A stretch of DNA of 64,000 bases from Antitrichia curtipendula (taxonomy: Eukaryota; Streptophyta; Bryopsida; Hypnales; Leucodontaceae), in NCBI GenBank assembly GCA_951230915.1, contig OX579641.1:11346001-11410000 (forward strand), read 5' to 3'. A model generated the notes under the pieces. The model saw only the letters and a list, made by a program, of their open reading frames with translations, had not been told where the DNA came from and made no database searches. Of the stretch, positions 1 to 12,125 are shown piece by piece. Within the stretch, counting starts at the first letter, position 1; each line of letters opens with the position of its first letter. A program made the position numbers and the translations under genes.

Positions 1-1400
1 TTGGAAAAAAAATTCACCCCCTCTATAATTCTTATTCTTTAAAAAGTTGTTTGATTGAAGTAGGTACAAGATAGAAGGAAAAATTAAATTGTTGATAACT
101 CTAAGATGGAATTGAAACACATTAATTTCAATGGTGAGATTATTCTAAAAAGAAAAATAAACCATGTGCAATTTTATTTTTTTGAAAAATTGTTAAAATT
201 GAGTTTAAAAATGGATCCAATGCATTATTTTTTTCAAGAATTTGCTAAGATTGCCCGCAAAACAAGAAGCTTCATAATTTGCACATCACTTATCCAAATG
301 GAATGAATCAAATCTTTCCACATAGAAAAAAAAATCATATATAAGAAGTGATTTTTTTTAAAATTATGTAAAAATTTTGTGTCTTTTTTTATCGCCCGCC
401 CTTGCTTGTTTTGAAGCTTATTGTGGCATAACTTTTTCTCCCAGGCACCAATTAAAATAAAAATTATGTTCCCCAAAAGCTAATCAATTTTCATATCTTA
501 AAAAAGAGTATCAAAAATCTTGCCAAAAATTGAGATCATAGGACTTGCCCAAACCTTTTAAAATCCTCTCAACGGACTCTTCAAACTTTCGAGGTTAATT
601 AAAGTTTGCAAATATGATTCGGTAGATACTTAAAAACAAAAAAAATTACTTTTTTTCATATAATTTAAAAAATAATAATAACATATCACAAATTCCGGTA
701 TTTGTTTAAATGGAAAGTGCCTTCTCCCATGAAATCCTTTCCCTTCGTTCCTTCCCGTTGCACTGTTTCATCGCACGACAGTTTTGGAACGCTTGGGGTG
801 TGTCACTCCCTCTCAAGAATGTCCAGAGTGTCTGATGAGTTCTGCCTGTTGAACATCCGGGACAGATTCAAAACATAGTTGCCGATGTACTCCAAATCCT
901 GATCAGAATCGCACATCTGGGTAGGATGAGTTCAGTGCAGTTTTCTCGGCGTAGCTAATGCTTGCCCATGCATGTGCGCCAATGTTTGTAAGAATCGCAC
1001 ATTTGTGTACAATGATCATGGATATGTAAGTATGTAGCTGCTAATTTCTTCCCTGCAGCCATTGACCTCCGCAATCGTATTTGAATGCGCCGCAATCAAT
1101 TCTCACTGAGATTCATGTATTGGTACCATTTCTGTGCCTTGAAAATGTAACCCTTATCGAAATTGGCTGGTGAGACACAGGATTTGCTCATCTGTGATCG
1201 TTGATCTGTTGTTGACAAATTGAATCCTGTTGCAGCAATCGAAGTGGAGAAAGACCACGTGCCATGTACATTCAACCTTATTTGGAGGGTGATTTTGGCA
1301 TGGCGACTACTCGCATCCATCGCAGGATTCCAATGTCTGACAAGAGGCTCCTGTTGCGAGACCAAGAAATTTGTCGAAAGAAGGATTGCAATGGTGGCGA
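1..1400. other. AT-rich intergenic DNA
   Basis: No gene was recognised here. About 106-330 resembles dispersed repeats near 46.2-46.5 kb and, inverted, 38.8-39.1 kb; all share the word ATCAAATCTTTCCA or a close variant. Base composition becomes more balanced after about 720, approaching the gene that starts near 1.65 kb. The short reading frames look accidental. Confidence 0.5.
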
Positions 1401-1406
1401 GTGGAT

Positions 1407-1656
1407 CTTCGGGAGACTGGAAAGTTGAATTAGGGTCCTATGGACGTTTGGGTTTCCGAGTTCGCGGGCTTTGGAGGTCAAGCTATCAAGTCCTGCGATG
1501 GATTCCAACCGGAAGATGTATCGCACTGTGTCTAAGATATATTGCAATGTCGGTGAATGAAGGCTTCGGAAGACTGGAAATTTGAATTAGGGTTGCCCCG
1601 GACGTAAGGGTTTTCGAGTTCACGGGCGTGGTCTATCAAATCCTGCGATGAATTCT
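1407..1656 (+). repeat. Diverged tandem duplication over the 5' end of the unknown gene
   Basis: A block of about 95-100 bases at 1407-1506 recurs at 1564-1656. Both copies begin with CTTCGG(G/A)AGACTGGAAA, contain GAATTAGGGT and TTCGAGTTC-like words, and end in TCCTGCGATG followed by a Ser-type codon context. The second copy carries the start codon of the long frame at 1648. The first carries a start codon opening only a 20-codon frame. Promoter-proximal or leader sequence appears to have been duplicated with its start codon. Confidence 0.75.
1498..1560 (+). promoter_or_regulatory. Possible upstream ORF, 20 codons
   Basis: The first copy of the duplicated leader has an ATG at 1498 in the same TCCTGCGATG context as the main start at 1648. 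It runs 20 codons to TGA at 1558-1560. If transcription starts upstream of 1498 this would be a upstream ORF that could reduce translation of the main frame. Whether it lies in the transcript is not visible. Confidence 0.35.
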
Positions 1657-4600
1657 TCTACGACATCAAAGCGAGGCTCCACAGCAGGCAAAGCGCCCTC
1701 TAGTGCACCGTCGGCGCCCTTCGTGTCTCCTTTCGAGAGCGACCCGCGAACACCAGAGCCTCCGAAGTGGGATGGAAGCAAAGACGCTCTGCCGGAGCCC
1801 CTGTCCTTGCCAGTCTTTAAGAACTACCAATTTCGATATGGCGCTTACCCGGGTTTCCGAGACTGCTCGAAGAACCCTCTCTGGCCGGATGGCGCGGTTG
1901 CAGAGCATGCTCGAAGGCAGGAGGCTCCTGTCAAGACCAAGGTCGGCCGAGCGAACCCAGGGCGGACTACTTTCAAACGCCATGAACGCGTCTGTGGCGA
2001 CCTTCAATTTGGAAAGCCCGCTGTGAGACTAACTCCTGCTCACCATATGCCATTCCTATATGCTTATATCTTCTGATCGTTTGTGTGCAAAGCAGGGTAG
2101 CTTCCGGGTTTAGTTCCGAAATTGACCGCTTCGACTCAAATTGCATGCAACCTCTATTTTACTATCTTTTGGATTGTTTGTGCATTGAGTCTTTTTGCTC
2201 TAGTATCATACTGTCTATCAGAGGTTTAATTCTCCCACTGAGTCCTTAATTGAGCTGTGAGAACTCATTTCATTGTCTTGGTTTTGAGTGGCTAATGGGT
2301 TACTGAATTTGGTCCTTAGACTATATACTCTGTTAGCCTGCAATTCAGGCCTGTCGTAATTGTACTACCAGGGCTTTGTTATTCCATCGCGTCCCCTTAA
2401 CTACTGAATTCCATCATTTCTACAATCTTTAGGTAGAGGGTTTGGTTTGCAGATCTACTGAGGCCTAATTCAGCTGCTAACATTTGATGACCACGTTCCT
2501 AACTCCCAGATTGATGAATGAGGGTTTGATTCCGGAATTGGCTTCTTCTTCTGAATTGCAAGCAATGTCAGAGTCCTGCAATCTTATGATTTCATTTTGG
2601 CGCTCTCTTCGCAGGCTAAGCCAGCGCATGAGTTTGTGTGGTACTACATCAGGGACCCGAACCAGTTCGACCTGAAGCCACCGAGAAGGTGGGATCCTGC
2701 CGGTCTTAAGAAGCACCCACCTCGACCTTTCTATAATCGAGAGGATGGCCATTTCTTGCTCAACAACACTTGCACTATCACCAATCTTTTCTTGCTGCCG
2801 GAGCTTCGAAGGCTGCAGTGCTATTTCTTACCGAAACTTCCCAAGATTCGTGTGTACAGGAATTTTTATTTGCCTATTAAGAAGGTATTCATGTTTTTTT
2901 CCTTCTCACTCTTGCATTTGCAAATTTCTCTAAGACTAGGATTAGACTTGCAAAGCATCAAGGCCAGACATTCAGATCAGAACACAAAGGAATTCCTCAC
3001 AAGTTGGCCCATTTTCTAATTTAATGAAGAATCAAAATATCCAAGATGCTCCGATTATCTGACATCTTTCTTTGATACGAATCTTCTTCGCGGCCTGAGT
3101 TCAGGGCAAGAAGGAAGCTCCTGACATCAATCACTTCAGGAGCTCCTGGATTGACACTTGTGATCAAGTAGAAGTAGCATGCTGTTGCACATTATTCTCG
3201 TCCAAAACATGTCCTGCACTCATAGAACAACTTAAGAATGCTATCAAAGTATATTGATGTTTCATTAAACTCTAGGACGCACAAATCATAAATCATGAGA
3301 GTAAAACTTTGCAACAGTTAGCATGTTTGCAGTCAAATGAGCATTCTGATCAAGAGAAGGGGTCCAAGTTTTAGTGAAATGAAATGCAATGACTGCACTT
3401 ATATTACCTTTGAACTTTGATACAAATAGGTCATTTCTTTTCAGACTCCGAAAGAGTCCAAACAATTCGCATGTGCTAAGACCCTTGCCAGACCCTCTTC
3501 CGCCTTTGAATATGGGAGCTAGGTCTCACATCCAGAAGGGGAGTGAAAGCCAAATAAAAATGGTGTAGATCGGACCCAACAATGTTCACGCGACGATCTT
3601 GGTTTCCAGAAACTGAATAATAGATGAGAGATTATATTACTGCAAGAGATTTGCTTATCAAATCAGTCCGTAATTCTACTTGGAACTTCTGTCCACGTGA
3701 AATCTCTTATTTCAGTTGGTCATTGACAGCTCACCGAATGGAATAAACGAATAAACCTCACTTTTTGTGTCTCTGATTATACTTCCGCTTGTATGATTGT
3801 CCGATGGTAATCGAATGGTTTCTCATCACGGTTTATGAATCCCACTACGTCCTATCACATAAGCAGAGAACTTTGTAGATTTGGTCCCTAAGCTCCATTC
3901 AGTTCTTAAGTAGTTGACCTAGCATTTGGCAAAAGGTTATTTAGAGTCTCTGCCAGCAAGATATTTTTTGATACCTAGTACATTCGTCACCATGCAAAAT
4001 CAAAAGTTCTTCAAGATTGTGCAATAGTGAATACCTAGAACTGAGAGTCTTGGGGATCAAATGATTTTGGATTTTCTTCTAATGATAGCATACTAATACA
4101 TTTGCTGCAATTCGTCAGACTTGATTGTGCATTTCACTAGAGCTTCGGACACCACTCAGGATCACTTCCATGAGATCAAGGAGCCGATGCTGATTGATTG
4201 GAATGTCATGTGCTAGGCAGATCCGCAGACAATACACAAGGTGGCGGTGGACAGAAACATGGAAACGACAGTTAATTCCTTGGTATACCACTTACAGTCC
4301 TGAGGAGCCTGAAATTGCTAAGTTTAAAGCAGCAGAACGGTACGACTGATCACCTAGATGTCAAAGTGCAATTGATTGTTGAATATGACCCATTGCAGAA
4401 TTGTGCTTGTGGAACTCACTAGCTTGGGAGTCCACCCAGCTTTACTTGGAACTGGTCACTAGGAACCATATCTACAGAACTTGGGTGGACTCCCTGGCTA
4501 GAATAGGACTTGATTTCTACTACACCAAAATCCATATTAGATGTGGATGAACAAGTATGCTGAGTCGCAAATTGCTCTCTACTACTTCTTTGTACATGTG

Positions 4601-5589
4601 TCCTCGCATGATTGAATCTTTTGAAATTCAGTATCCCTCGCAGATGCGAACTCAAACAAGCGGTGAAAAATGAAATGGGCCAGAACTTGTGAGGACTTTG
4701 GTGTTGTGAGTGAACTCTATCTGCTCTGTATTGAAGTCCGGTAGGAATTTTTTTCAACTGATTTTCAAATTGTCGGTTTTGTTTGGTGCAGCCATGAGCT
4801 AGATTTCAAACACACAAGGAATCACTATAGAAAAAACAAGGAAAGCATAGAGAGATTACGGGCCTGGCATAGGAGGGTGAAGGTGAAGACTCCACCTCCC
4901 AAACCAAAGCGGATCGATTATGGCTTACCGTATGTTTCACAAACCCTAAAGTATTTCCAACTTTTTTGTGGTCCTATCATGAGAATCTAAATTTTGAATG
5001 AGTGCGATTATACAAAAGTAACAAAAATATCTCACTTTTTTATGCCTTGCGTTTAAAACTCAGAGTTGGGAGAGAAACTTCGAAGGGTATTCGGAAGGTG
5101 AAGGAGCTCTTTGAAGATCCTATTTTGGCGTTTTGGAGGGATCCACTTGTGGATATTGAGGAGATTTTATGTGCGGACGCAGCGGAAAGGAAAAGATTAG
5201 AGGAAGAGGAGAAAAGGAAGAATGCAACACCCCCTCCTCCACCATCTATTTGCAATGCTTGTGATTATTTTGGAGATGGATATGACCTTCACATGGCGTG
5301 CGGGTCTGACCAGGAGCCAGGCACCCCACCTGAGATACCACCTGAGCCTTGGGATGGTGTGGGATGTCCTGAGGGATGTCATCCTCTGGGAAAGGCGGAG
5401 TCGCCTCCACGAGCCAGGATAGTACCAGTATCACTAAAGAAGGCTGAAAGCTTGGACTGTGTTTTGGGCTGTCATCCTTTGGCAACTGCAAAGGTCATCC
5501 TGAAGAAGAAAAAAGGAGTGACGAACAATTCCAGTGACGTTACAGAGGTTATTGCTTTGGAGAGGGACTGTGGCATTAATGACAGTTGA
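1648..5589 (+). CDS. Multi-exon gene of unknown function, with a one-base frame break
   Basis: I do not recognise the family. Well-supported exons are 1648-2022 (125 codons), 2615-2884 (90 codons) and 3105-3167 (21 codons), all phase 0 with GT-AG borders. An exon then runs from about 4141 to 4339, followed by 4793-4928 (start of HELDFKHTRNHYRKN) and about 5063 to the TGA at 5587-5589. An extra exon near 3444-3520 is possible. The protein is rich in Trp, Tyr, Arg and Pro, with motifs such as EFVWYYIRDPNQFDLKPPRRW and RRQYTRWRWTETWKRQ, an acidic/basic stretch near EERKRLEEEEKRKN-type residues, a Pro run and a Cys-containing tail. I see no signal peptide or membrane span. Near 4214 one extra T in TGCTAGGCAG makes a TAG; without it the frame reads smoothly on both sides. 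This could be a young pseudogene or a sequence error. ATG 1648 begins the first long open exon. Confidence 0.6.
2023..2614 (+). other. Intron 1 of the unknown gene
   Basis: Donor GTGAGA follows codon GCT at 2020-2022. The acceptor TTCGCAG precedes GCTAAGCCAG at 2615. Phase is 0 on both sides. No embedded element was seen. Confidence 0.65.
4419..4501. repeat. Short imperfect hairpin inside an intron
   Basis: CTAGCTTGGGAGTCCACCCAG at 4419-4439 is complemented by CTTGGGTGGACTCCCTGGCTAG ending at 4501, with about 40 bases between. It lies in the intron between 4.34 and 4.79 kb of the unknown gene. It may be a small MITE remnant; no target duplication was identified. Confidence 0.6.
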
Positions 5590-5703
5590 AGATTTTTTTT
5601 TTTTTTGAAACAAATGAAACGGGATTTCATTGCAAGGGGTGAAATACAAGCCTGCCAGCCACACGTGGCCTGGCAGGGACGGACAGGGCAGTTGAAGATT
5701 TTT
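5583..5703 (-). mobile_element. Short retroposon (SINE-like or LINE tail) with 15-bp target duplication
   Basis: A 91-bp insert (about 5598-5688) is flanked by exact copies of CAGTTGAAGATTTTT at 5583-5597 and 5689-5703. The insert begins with a T run and GAAACAAATGAAAC, so on the minus strand it ends in a poly-A tail, typical of target-primed retroposition. It contains a near-palindrome CCTGCCAGCCACACGTGG. The duplicated target includes the TGA stop of the upstream gene (5587-5589), so the insertion lies just after the coding end, in the presumed 3' UTR. A related tail occurs at 24255 and, in the other orientation, near 28600. Confidence 0.85.
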
Positions 5704-6991
5704 GGAAGTCACATTCACCAAAGCAACATCTGGATTCCAAATCCAATGAAAGTTACTTTTTTTTTACTTATTTTGTACATCTTCAATGCATCCCAGTTGA
5801 AATGGGAGGAATAATATCACTTTAGAGAGGTTATTGGCTTCTAGAAGTTCACTTCATAGAAGTTTTATTGTGTTTAGTATGGATCACAATATTTGATACT
5901 ACTACCTTGTTTTGGTGGTTGTGTTGTGTTGGTAGGTTAACAATTGTAATCCTCCAATAGTGGACTTATTGTTTCCCCAAAAAAATTGTGACTGACATGG
6001 ATTCTATCAATTCATAGGCAATATTATGTATAAGGGAACATGAAATAGGCTAAAGAGTGTAGTCCTTACAGATTTAGATTGGAAGTATTGCATGTGGTGC
6101 CTTATTGGGTTAGGCTCTTTCACCACAAGTATAGTGAAGAAAGGTTTATAACATGAAAGAGAGAAACTCCAACCCCTAAATTAGAGTTTGTTCTCTCAAG
6201 ATTCTACTATTGAATCAAAAAAGTCTTGAAACTTTCTATATCTTTTAAGTTTGCATGCTTGTTTGCAATGGCATGGTTTGAAAGATTATTCTTCTAGAAG
6301 TTTTTTCAATAAGCGTATTTGTGCAACAAACTTTTGATAGAATGAAAGTTTGTTTTATTGAAGTCATGAAGGTTTTTTTCAGTGAGCAACCTTTGGTATG
6401 TGTCTTCATGCTTAGTTTATAAATTCAAATTTAGGACTTTTGTGATTGTTATTGTACTTTGCATAATTGACTAGGAAACATTATTCAAAGTTGTGTAAAG
6501 ATCACACTAGAAATGATTTTTGGTGTGTTTTGGAATTATTCAATCTTTTTTTTTTTCCAAAACAAAATTGTTCTTAAAAGTGTAGCAAAAAATATTTTGG
6601 GGTAATAACCAAATGAATTAATCATGAAGAAGACTTTTAGATCTTTTCAAGAAGTTTATTGTATATGCCATGTCATTTCATGTCATTTAACAATTTAATT
6701 TCAAATGATCAAATATATATCTCCTATGCTTGGGTCAAATTCATTAAAAAATAATTTAAAAATAATTAAGTATTTCATGTAATGAAATTTTCAGAAATTA
6801 TAACATGGCATAATTGAGTAGTACAAAAAATATTAATAAAAATAATTTGTATCCTAAGAAAATCTAATGCAAAATGAAAAATAAGAAAAAAATAGACATA
6901 CCAAAGTGATTGTTTAATAAATGTACAAAATCCATGGAATATATAAGCTTACTAAGCTTAGTCCCTTTTCCTTCTTGAAAAGAGATATTAG
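5704..6991. other. Intergenic DNA, nothing recognised
   Basis: AT-rich sequence with short T runs and no long frame, RNA gene or clear terminal repeats. Confidence 0.4.
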
Positions 6992-7367
6992 AAGATTTTT
7001 GAGGTCTTCAAAAGACCGTGAGTTCCCGGATCCTAAAAAATGTCAAAACAATGCTAAGTTAGTGCCAAATTAGTAGTTTGACATGTCAAGAGATTTCCAT
7101 GTCATATAATCATATAAAATTAAATTTTAAATAATTTTAATTATAAAAATCTATTTCTATAAAAATAAAAAAAATTATAAATTTATAAAAATAAATAAAT
7201 TTATAAGATATTTTTTTAATTTTAATTTAATTTTTAATTTTTAATTAAAACTTCATTTAATTTTCTAAGAATTTTTTTTTTTTTTTTTAATACTCTACAA
7301 TGGTTTGAAGACGTGGAAATAACCCCTCCAAAGTCTTGAAACAATCTTTTAGAGGCCTCAAATCTCC
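6992..7367. mobile_element. Probable old MITE with diverged inverted ends
   Basis: The left end GATTTTTGAGGTCTTCAAAA and the right end AATCTTTTAGAGGCCTCAAATC are imperfect inverted complements. The interior begins AAGACCGTGAGTTCCCGGATCC, like the start of the element at 52.06 kb (AAGGCCGTGAG, then GGGACCCG), and is then very AT-rich with homopolymer runs. No target duplication could be assigned. It is probably an older relative of the 52-kb element. Confidence 0.5.
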
Positions 7368-8182
7368 CGTGTCCATTGAAAAGGATTGAAATTTAACCCA
7401 TCCTTCTACAAACTTACTAAGCTAGTAGGCCCCTATTGCTAAAGGTCTCAAAAGATTCAGTTAAGCCCTGAGTACCACAGTAAAGATGTGAGGACCTTAC
7501 TAGAGGTCACAAAATATTCTAAATCTTGTGAAATGAAATCCCAAAAATTATAAATTGAGCTAATGGAAGGATATTCAACTCCAAAAAAAATGATTTCATA
7601 TGGTGTCTAATGAATCTGACTCCAGCGTATGATACATGAATATTTGAACGTCTTGTTCAAATTTTTATAAAATATTCTATTTTGAAAATTAATTTGTTAG
7701 TGTATATTTTGCAAATGGATAATGGTATCAAAATTTAGAACAATTGTATTGCGAATATTTTTAACCTTTAATTATTATTTATAAATGTCTAGTTTTTTAG
7801 AACTTAGAACATTAGAAATTATTTTTGCAAACAATTGTATTGCAAATAATGTTTTAATTTTCATATTTATGATTGCACATTTTAAAAGAGATATATAACT
7901 CCAACAATTTTTAAGTTGATGTGAATTAAGGACTTGTTCATACTAGGTCTCACTTAGAATTACAAATAACTACAAAAATTACATCAACATTAAGTACCTA
8001 GATTAAATAGGAGACTCTATAGTGACTTTTGTTGTGTTATTATGCGGTGTAGTATTGGTGTAAAGTTTCAATAGGAAGTAATGAAGAGTGGTGTGTAGAA
8101 GAAATGTAATGGGAATTTGGGTGGTTAAGTAATGATTTGGAGGTAGGTGTGTTAGAGGCATGTTTGGTATAGGTTGTAGTAT

Positions 8183-8652
8183 AAGGTAAAACATCCCATT
8201 GTAGTTAAAATTAGGAATTTAGCCTCATGTTGTTGTTGAAATTTTTCAATTTTTTTCCCACAAAGAAAAGTGTGAGAAACAGTGAGAACAATAGAAATTA
8301 TTATTTTTTGACAAAGTATGATTTTGCTATGAATTTTTTATGTGTCTGGTGCATCATGGTCCCAAAGAATCTGTAGACTATCCCAAACCAAGAAAATCTG
8401 AATCCATCATGCTCATCTCATTCACCTAAAGCAGTCATAATATTTTCTAACATAGAAGGCCTAAAAAGTCAATTCTTACTATGAATTCACATTGAAAAGT
8501 TGGAAGGTCCTAATGAGGTTACTAATCATTCCATTACTGTCATGTAAGACATGCATCGTGGCCCAAATCTCACATATTAAAAAATTCATAGTGGAATCAT
8601 TCCCTAAAAGTCCACTATGGGGTCATCTGACTACAATGGGGAATTTTACCTT
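8183..8652. mobile_element. MITE, copy 1 of a pair inverted relative to 22.3 kb
   Basis: The ends are AAGGTAAAACATCCCATTG on the left and CAATGGGGAATTTTACCTT on the right, inverted complements of about 20 bases with mismatches. The whole interior matches the element at 22328-22812 in reverse orientation; shared words include CATCATGCTCATCTCATTCA and ACATGCAT. It has no coding capacity. Confidence 0.75.
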
Positions 8653-10496
8653 ATGAAGTTTGCAATGTAGTCAGTAGGGTCAATATGGTTGGTACAAGTT
8701 GATTGTTTTTTAGTTTGCCTTTATTTAGTAGGATGTAAGCAATGTATTTAATCGCTATGTTATTGATGTTTGTGAACGTTGTTTTAATAGATTGGAGTGG
8801 GGAATTTATAGTGTATCAAGTGCAATAGTATGTGGTTCCTCTAGCTCTAACATTGAAAACTATAAGCGATTTTGTATTCCAACCATGCTTGTATTTAGTG
8901 TGAGAATTGTATTTATTTTGCTTTAATTGGACAACATTGCAGATATTGATTTACTAGTAGTGAAAACATTGCAGCATTTGCAACAATACCTAGTTATATA
9001 ATAAAATGTAGTATTTTCTTAAGTTTGCTGGATCTGGAATTTAAAGTTTATAAAACTTCCAAAACTTGAATGAAAATTTGTAAAGATGAAAACATAACTA
9101 TCCATCTTGAATCTTGATACAAACATGATGTTTAGACTTGATATTATATATTTAAAATAACAGATTTGTATGGCTTAATCCTTAAAGCATAGTCCAATTG
9201 CATTCAAGAAGAAATTCCACTTGTTTAATATGTGTTCTCAAATTAGATCAATTTCAAAAGTCTAGCTTCAAATTCAAAGATTGGAGAATCTTTTTGCATC
9301 AAATGTGCTAAAAGTCATTTGGCAAGATAGTTTCTTTGTGAAAGGGTGGAAATGCTCTTATGCTTTGTCTTTTTCATCATCATGGACATTCTTCCACTAA
9401 TTGATACATTCAAAACAATAGTCACACATTTCAAAAACTGTTACAAAAACATAGTAAAAAAGGTAAAATCCAAGCTCAAAGAAGAAATGGAAAGGCTAGT
9501 CATGATAGAGGATTGAGGGCTCATTTACAAAGGCTAGTTTTTTAATTTTTTTCTTTGGCATATTTACTATGGAGGAAATCTGGGAGGTTGGCTTGCCAAA
9601 GATCAAGCCAAGCCACTCTCCTCAGAGAAAAAGATGCTCTCAATTCAGAGTTGCAATTTGTGAAATGTAAATTTGAAAATCATTGAAAACATCCCACCTC
9701 ATGAATAACATGACAACAAGCTTTCACAAAAATATTTAAAAAAATGTTGACTTTGAAGGGCTAAAAATCTAACATTAACTTTTGAGTTTTCACTATTTTT
9801 TAAAAATAATTGTAAAATCTAAATTAGGATATAATTTATAAAGTAAGAGCTTGGAGAACCACAAAGCCTCCAAAAATCAATTCTGAAATTTTCTAACAAT
9901 GTCTTCTATTTCTTGTATATATGTTGCATTGTAATAAAAGCACTCTATTTGGTGTAAAATAGTATACGTATACACAGAGTACACGGTAATATTTTTTAAT
10001 ATTTTTTATTTGTAATTAAGTAATCTGTGTAGTCTTGGTCATAAAAAAATTGCACTCATTTTGGAATTGCCAAGTTAATTTTTTGAAGTTTATTGAAAGT
10101 AATTCCATATAGTGTACTATGACAAAAAAAAATCCTTGTGTACCATAGCTTGTACCATAGCTTGCAAATGCCTAAAACTAAATAACTATCACCCATAATG
10201 TTGAAAACTAATTGTTTTCTTCTTCCAAGTCAAATGTTATTGAAGATATGAATAGCCATGATTATTAAAACAAATTACTAGTATATGTTACTATTTCAAT
10301 CTTTTAATAGCTTGAAGTTCTACTTTGAGTCCTTGTGCAATATCGGTTTCATTGAAATGCCGCATTGTTCCATCTGCACAGTTGTAAACACAAAGTCTAT
10401 GGCAAAAATACATCCATGGAAAATAGTGCAAATAATTCCATCCAATGATGTGACCATGTGTTGTTTCCATGGCCGTCCACTCTTTAACCTAGGAAC
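8653..10496. other. Intergenic AT-rich DNA
   Basis: No supported gene. The sequence contains A/T runs, a short direct repeat of TACCATAGCTTG near 10.14 kb and only short accidental frames. Confidence 0.4.
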
Positions 10497-10949
10497 TCAG
10501 GGACGGCACTTAGTTCTACTACAACAAACCACGTGCAAACAAGTGGTTTCTAATAAACTATAATTTCAACCTAAAACTTTGAGCATTGTTTAATAATGAC
10601 TATAGGTTTCTATTGCCAAATTTTTCAATTCAAATAAACTATGAAATGATTTCTAGAAGAGGTTGAAAATGAACTTAAATGACATGTTTTTCAACTCAAG
10701 TAATTATACAGAATACCATTAGATGACCATTGAATCAATATTCAACTCAAAATGAGCTTTCAATAGAGAGTTATTTATAGGATCTTTTTGTTCATTTTTT
10801 ATACAATTTAAAAAAATATAATATAGGGGTGTGAAAGTTATTTTTCAATTCTATAGTGTATCTTTTTACTTCAAAAGTTTGTAACTAATTATTATTAACA
10901 AATAAAAATATCAATAATTCAAAACATAAACTTTCAAAGTAGAAAAATC

Positions 10950-11016
<67 letters not shown>
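10497..11016. mobile_element. Truncated copy of the 43.3-kb hAT-type MITE, ending in a TA microsatellite
   Basis: CTCAGGGACGGCACTTAG at 10497 and the following 450 bases match, in reverse orientation, the element at 43349-43912, whose matching end is CTCGGGGAGGTCACTTAG. Homology stops at a long TA run (about 10954-11015), where the full copy has only a short TA stretch and then about 80 more bases to its other end. The far inverted end is therefore missing here. Confidence 0.75.
10954..11015. repeat. (TA)n microsatellite
   Basis: About 31 uninterrupted TA dinucleotides, inside the truncated MITE. The related copy at 43.44 kb has only a few, so this tract probably expanded after insertion. 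Confidence 0.95.
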
Positions 11017-11018
<2 letters not shown>

Positions 11019-12004
11019 CTTCTTGTTTTTCTTTTTTCTTTTTTTTTCTTTTTTTCTAGCTTTCATACCTAAGTATAAGTTTTGGGATGGCTATTTAGTA
11101 TGATTTCAGAAATGTTCTTATCTTTGGAACATATTGACTTGATGAGTTAATGAAGCATATGGAAAAATTTCTATACTATTTTTTCTTTATTCTTAAATAA
11201 AGAAGATATCTACTCTATTTTTTTTTGCTTTATTTTTGCATACAAAAATAAAGATTTAAGCCTAGTTGTGGTTATGCTAAGCCAACTTATAATGGCAATT
11301 TATCACATGACTATAAACTTGACAAAATCTGCAGTTATATTAATGCCATGATAGTTATCAAACTAATGGCAATTTTCCGTCGATGAATAATCTGTTTATC
11401 AGTTAAGGAAAAATTATGACATGTACCTACCTTGATCTAACATGTGGAGATTGTAATCCCAGCTATCAAGTATGACAGGTTCCTAACCGCCTCAATTCTA
11501 TAGAATGACAGGTACATTTATGCACAAGGATTGTCCAACTACTCAAATTAACTAATTGATTAATTTGGGGCACAAATGACCGATTAGACCATGAAGAGGA
11601 TGGTTTTAATGTGCCTCCATTTGGCTTCCTAAAGCCAGCTTGACGGTAGCAAAGCTTGACAGTAACAGAGCACGATGGTAACAGAACTTGACAGTCACAG
11701 CGACAGAACTTAATTGCTTAATGGGTTCTTATACCCAACAAAGCATGGCTGTACATGACGAGCTGCACTATCTGGGGAGGTCAGTCTCTTGCTTGTTCTG
11801 ATTTTAGCTATTGAGTTTGTTCTATAAGCAAGCGTTGGGCTAAACGAAGTGATACTCTGCGGATTTTTGCTAAGTTGGTCTTACTGCATTGGTTGGACCT
11901 CAAGTGGAAATATGGCTTCATCTCAGTCAATGAACGGCAGCCAGGTTCAGATTCTATGTTGCTGATTTTATGTGGTGTGATTTTGGTTGTTGGATGTTTG
12001 ATGT

Positions 12005-12125
12005 TTTTGATTCTTTTTTTCCTTGTGAAAACAATAACACGTTGAAGTAAGCTGAAGACACCTCGCATGCAACTTCTAACCTCATGTTTTGACGTTGGTT
12101 GTTATGTGTGCAGGTGAGGCTTACT
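12005..12125. repeat. Conserved block copy 1 of 3 (about 2-kb spacing)
   Basis: GTGAAAACAATAACACGTTG, then AAGACACCTCGCAT, a spacer able to fold, then GTGTGCAGGTGAGGCTTACT. The same order of words recurs at about 14062 and 16000. Flanking sequence is only weakly alike, so the core has been kept better than its surroundings. Function is unknown. Confidence 0.6.

Noticed and set aside
1666..2007. Minus-strand frame opposite exon 1 of the unknown gene
   Set aside because: The plus-strand exon has a start, a donor site and matching phase with exon 2; the antisense frame has no such support.
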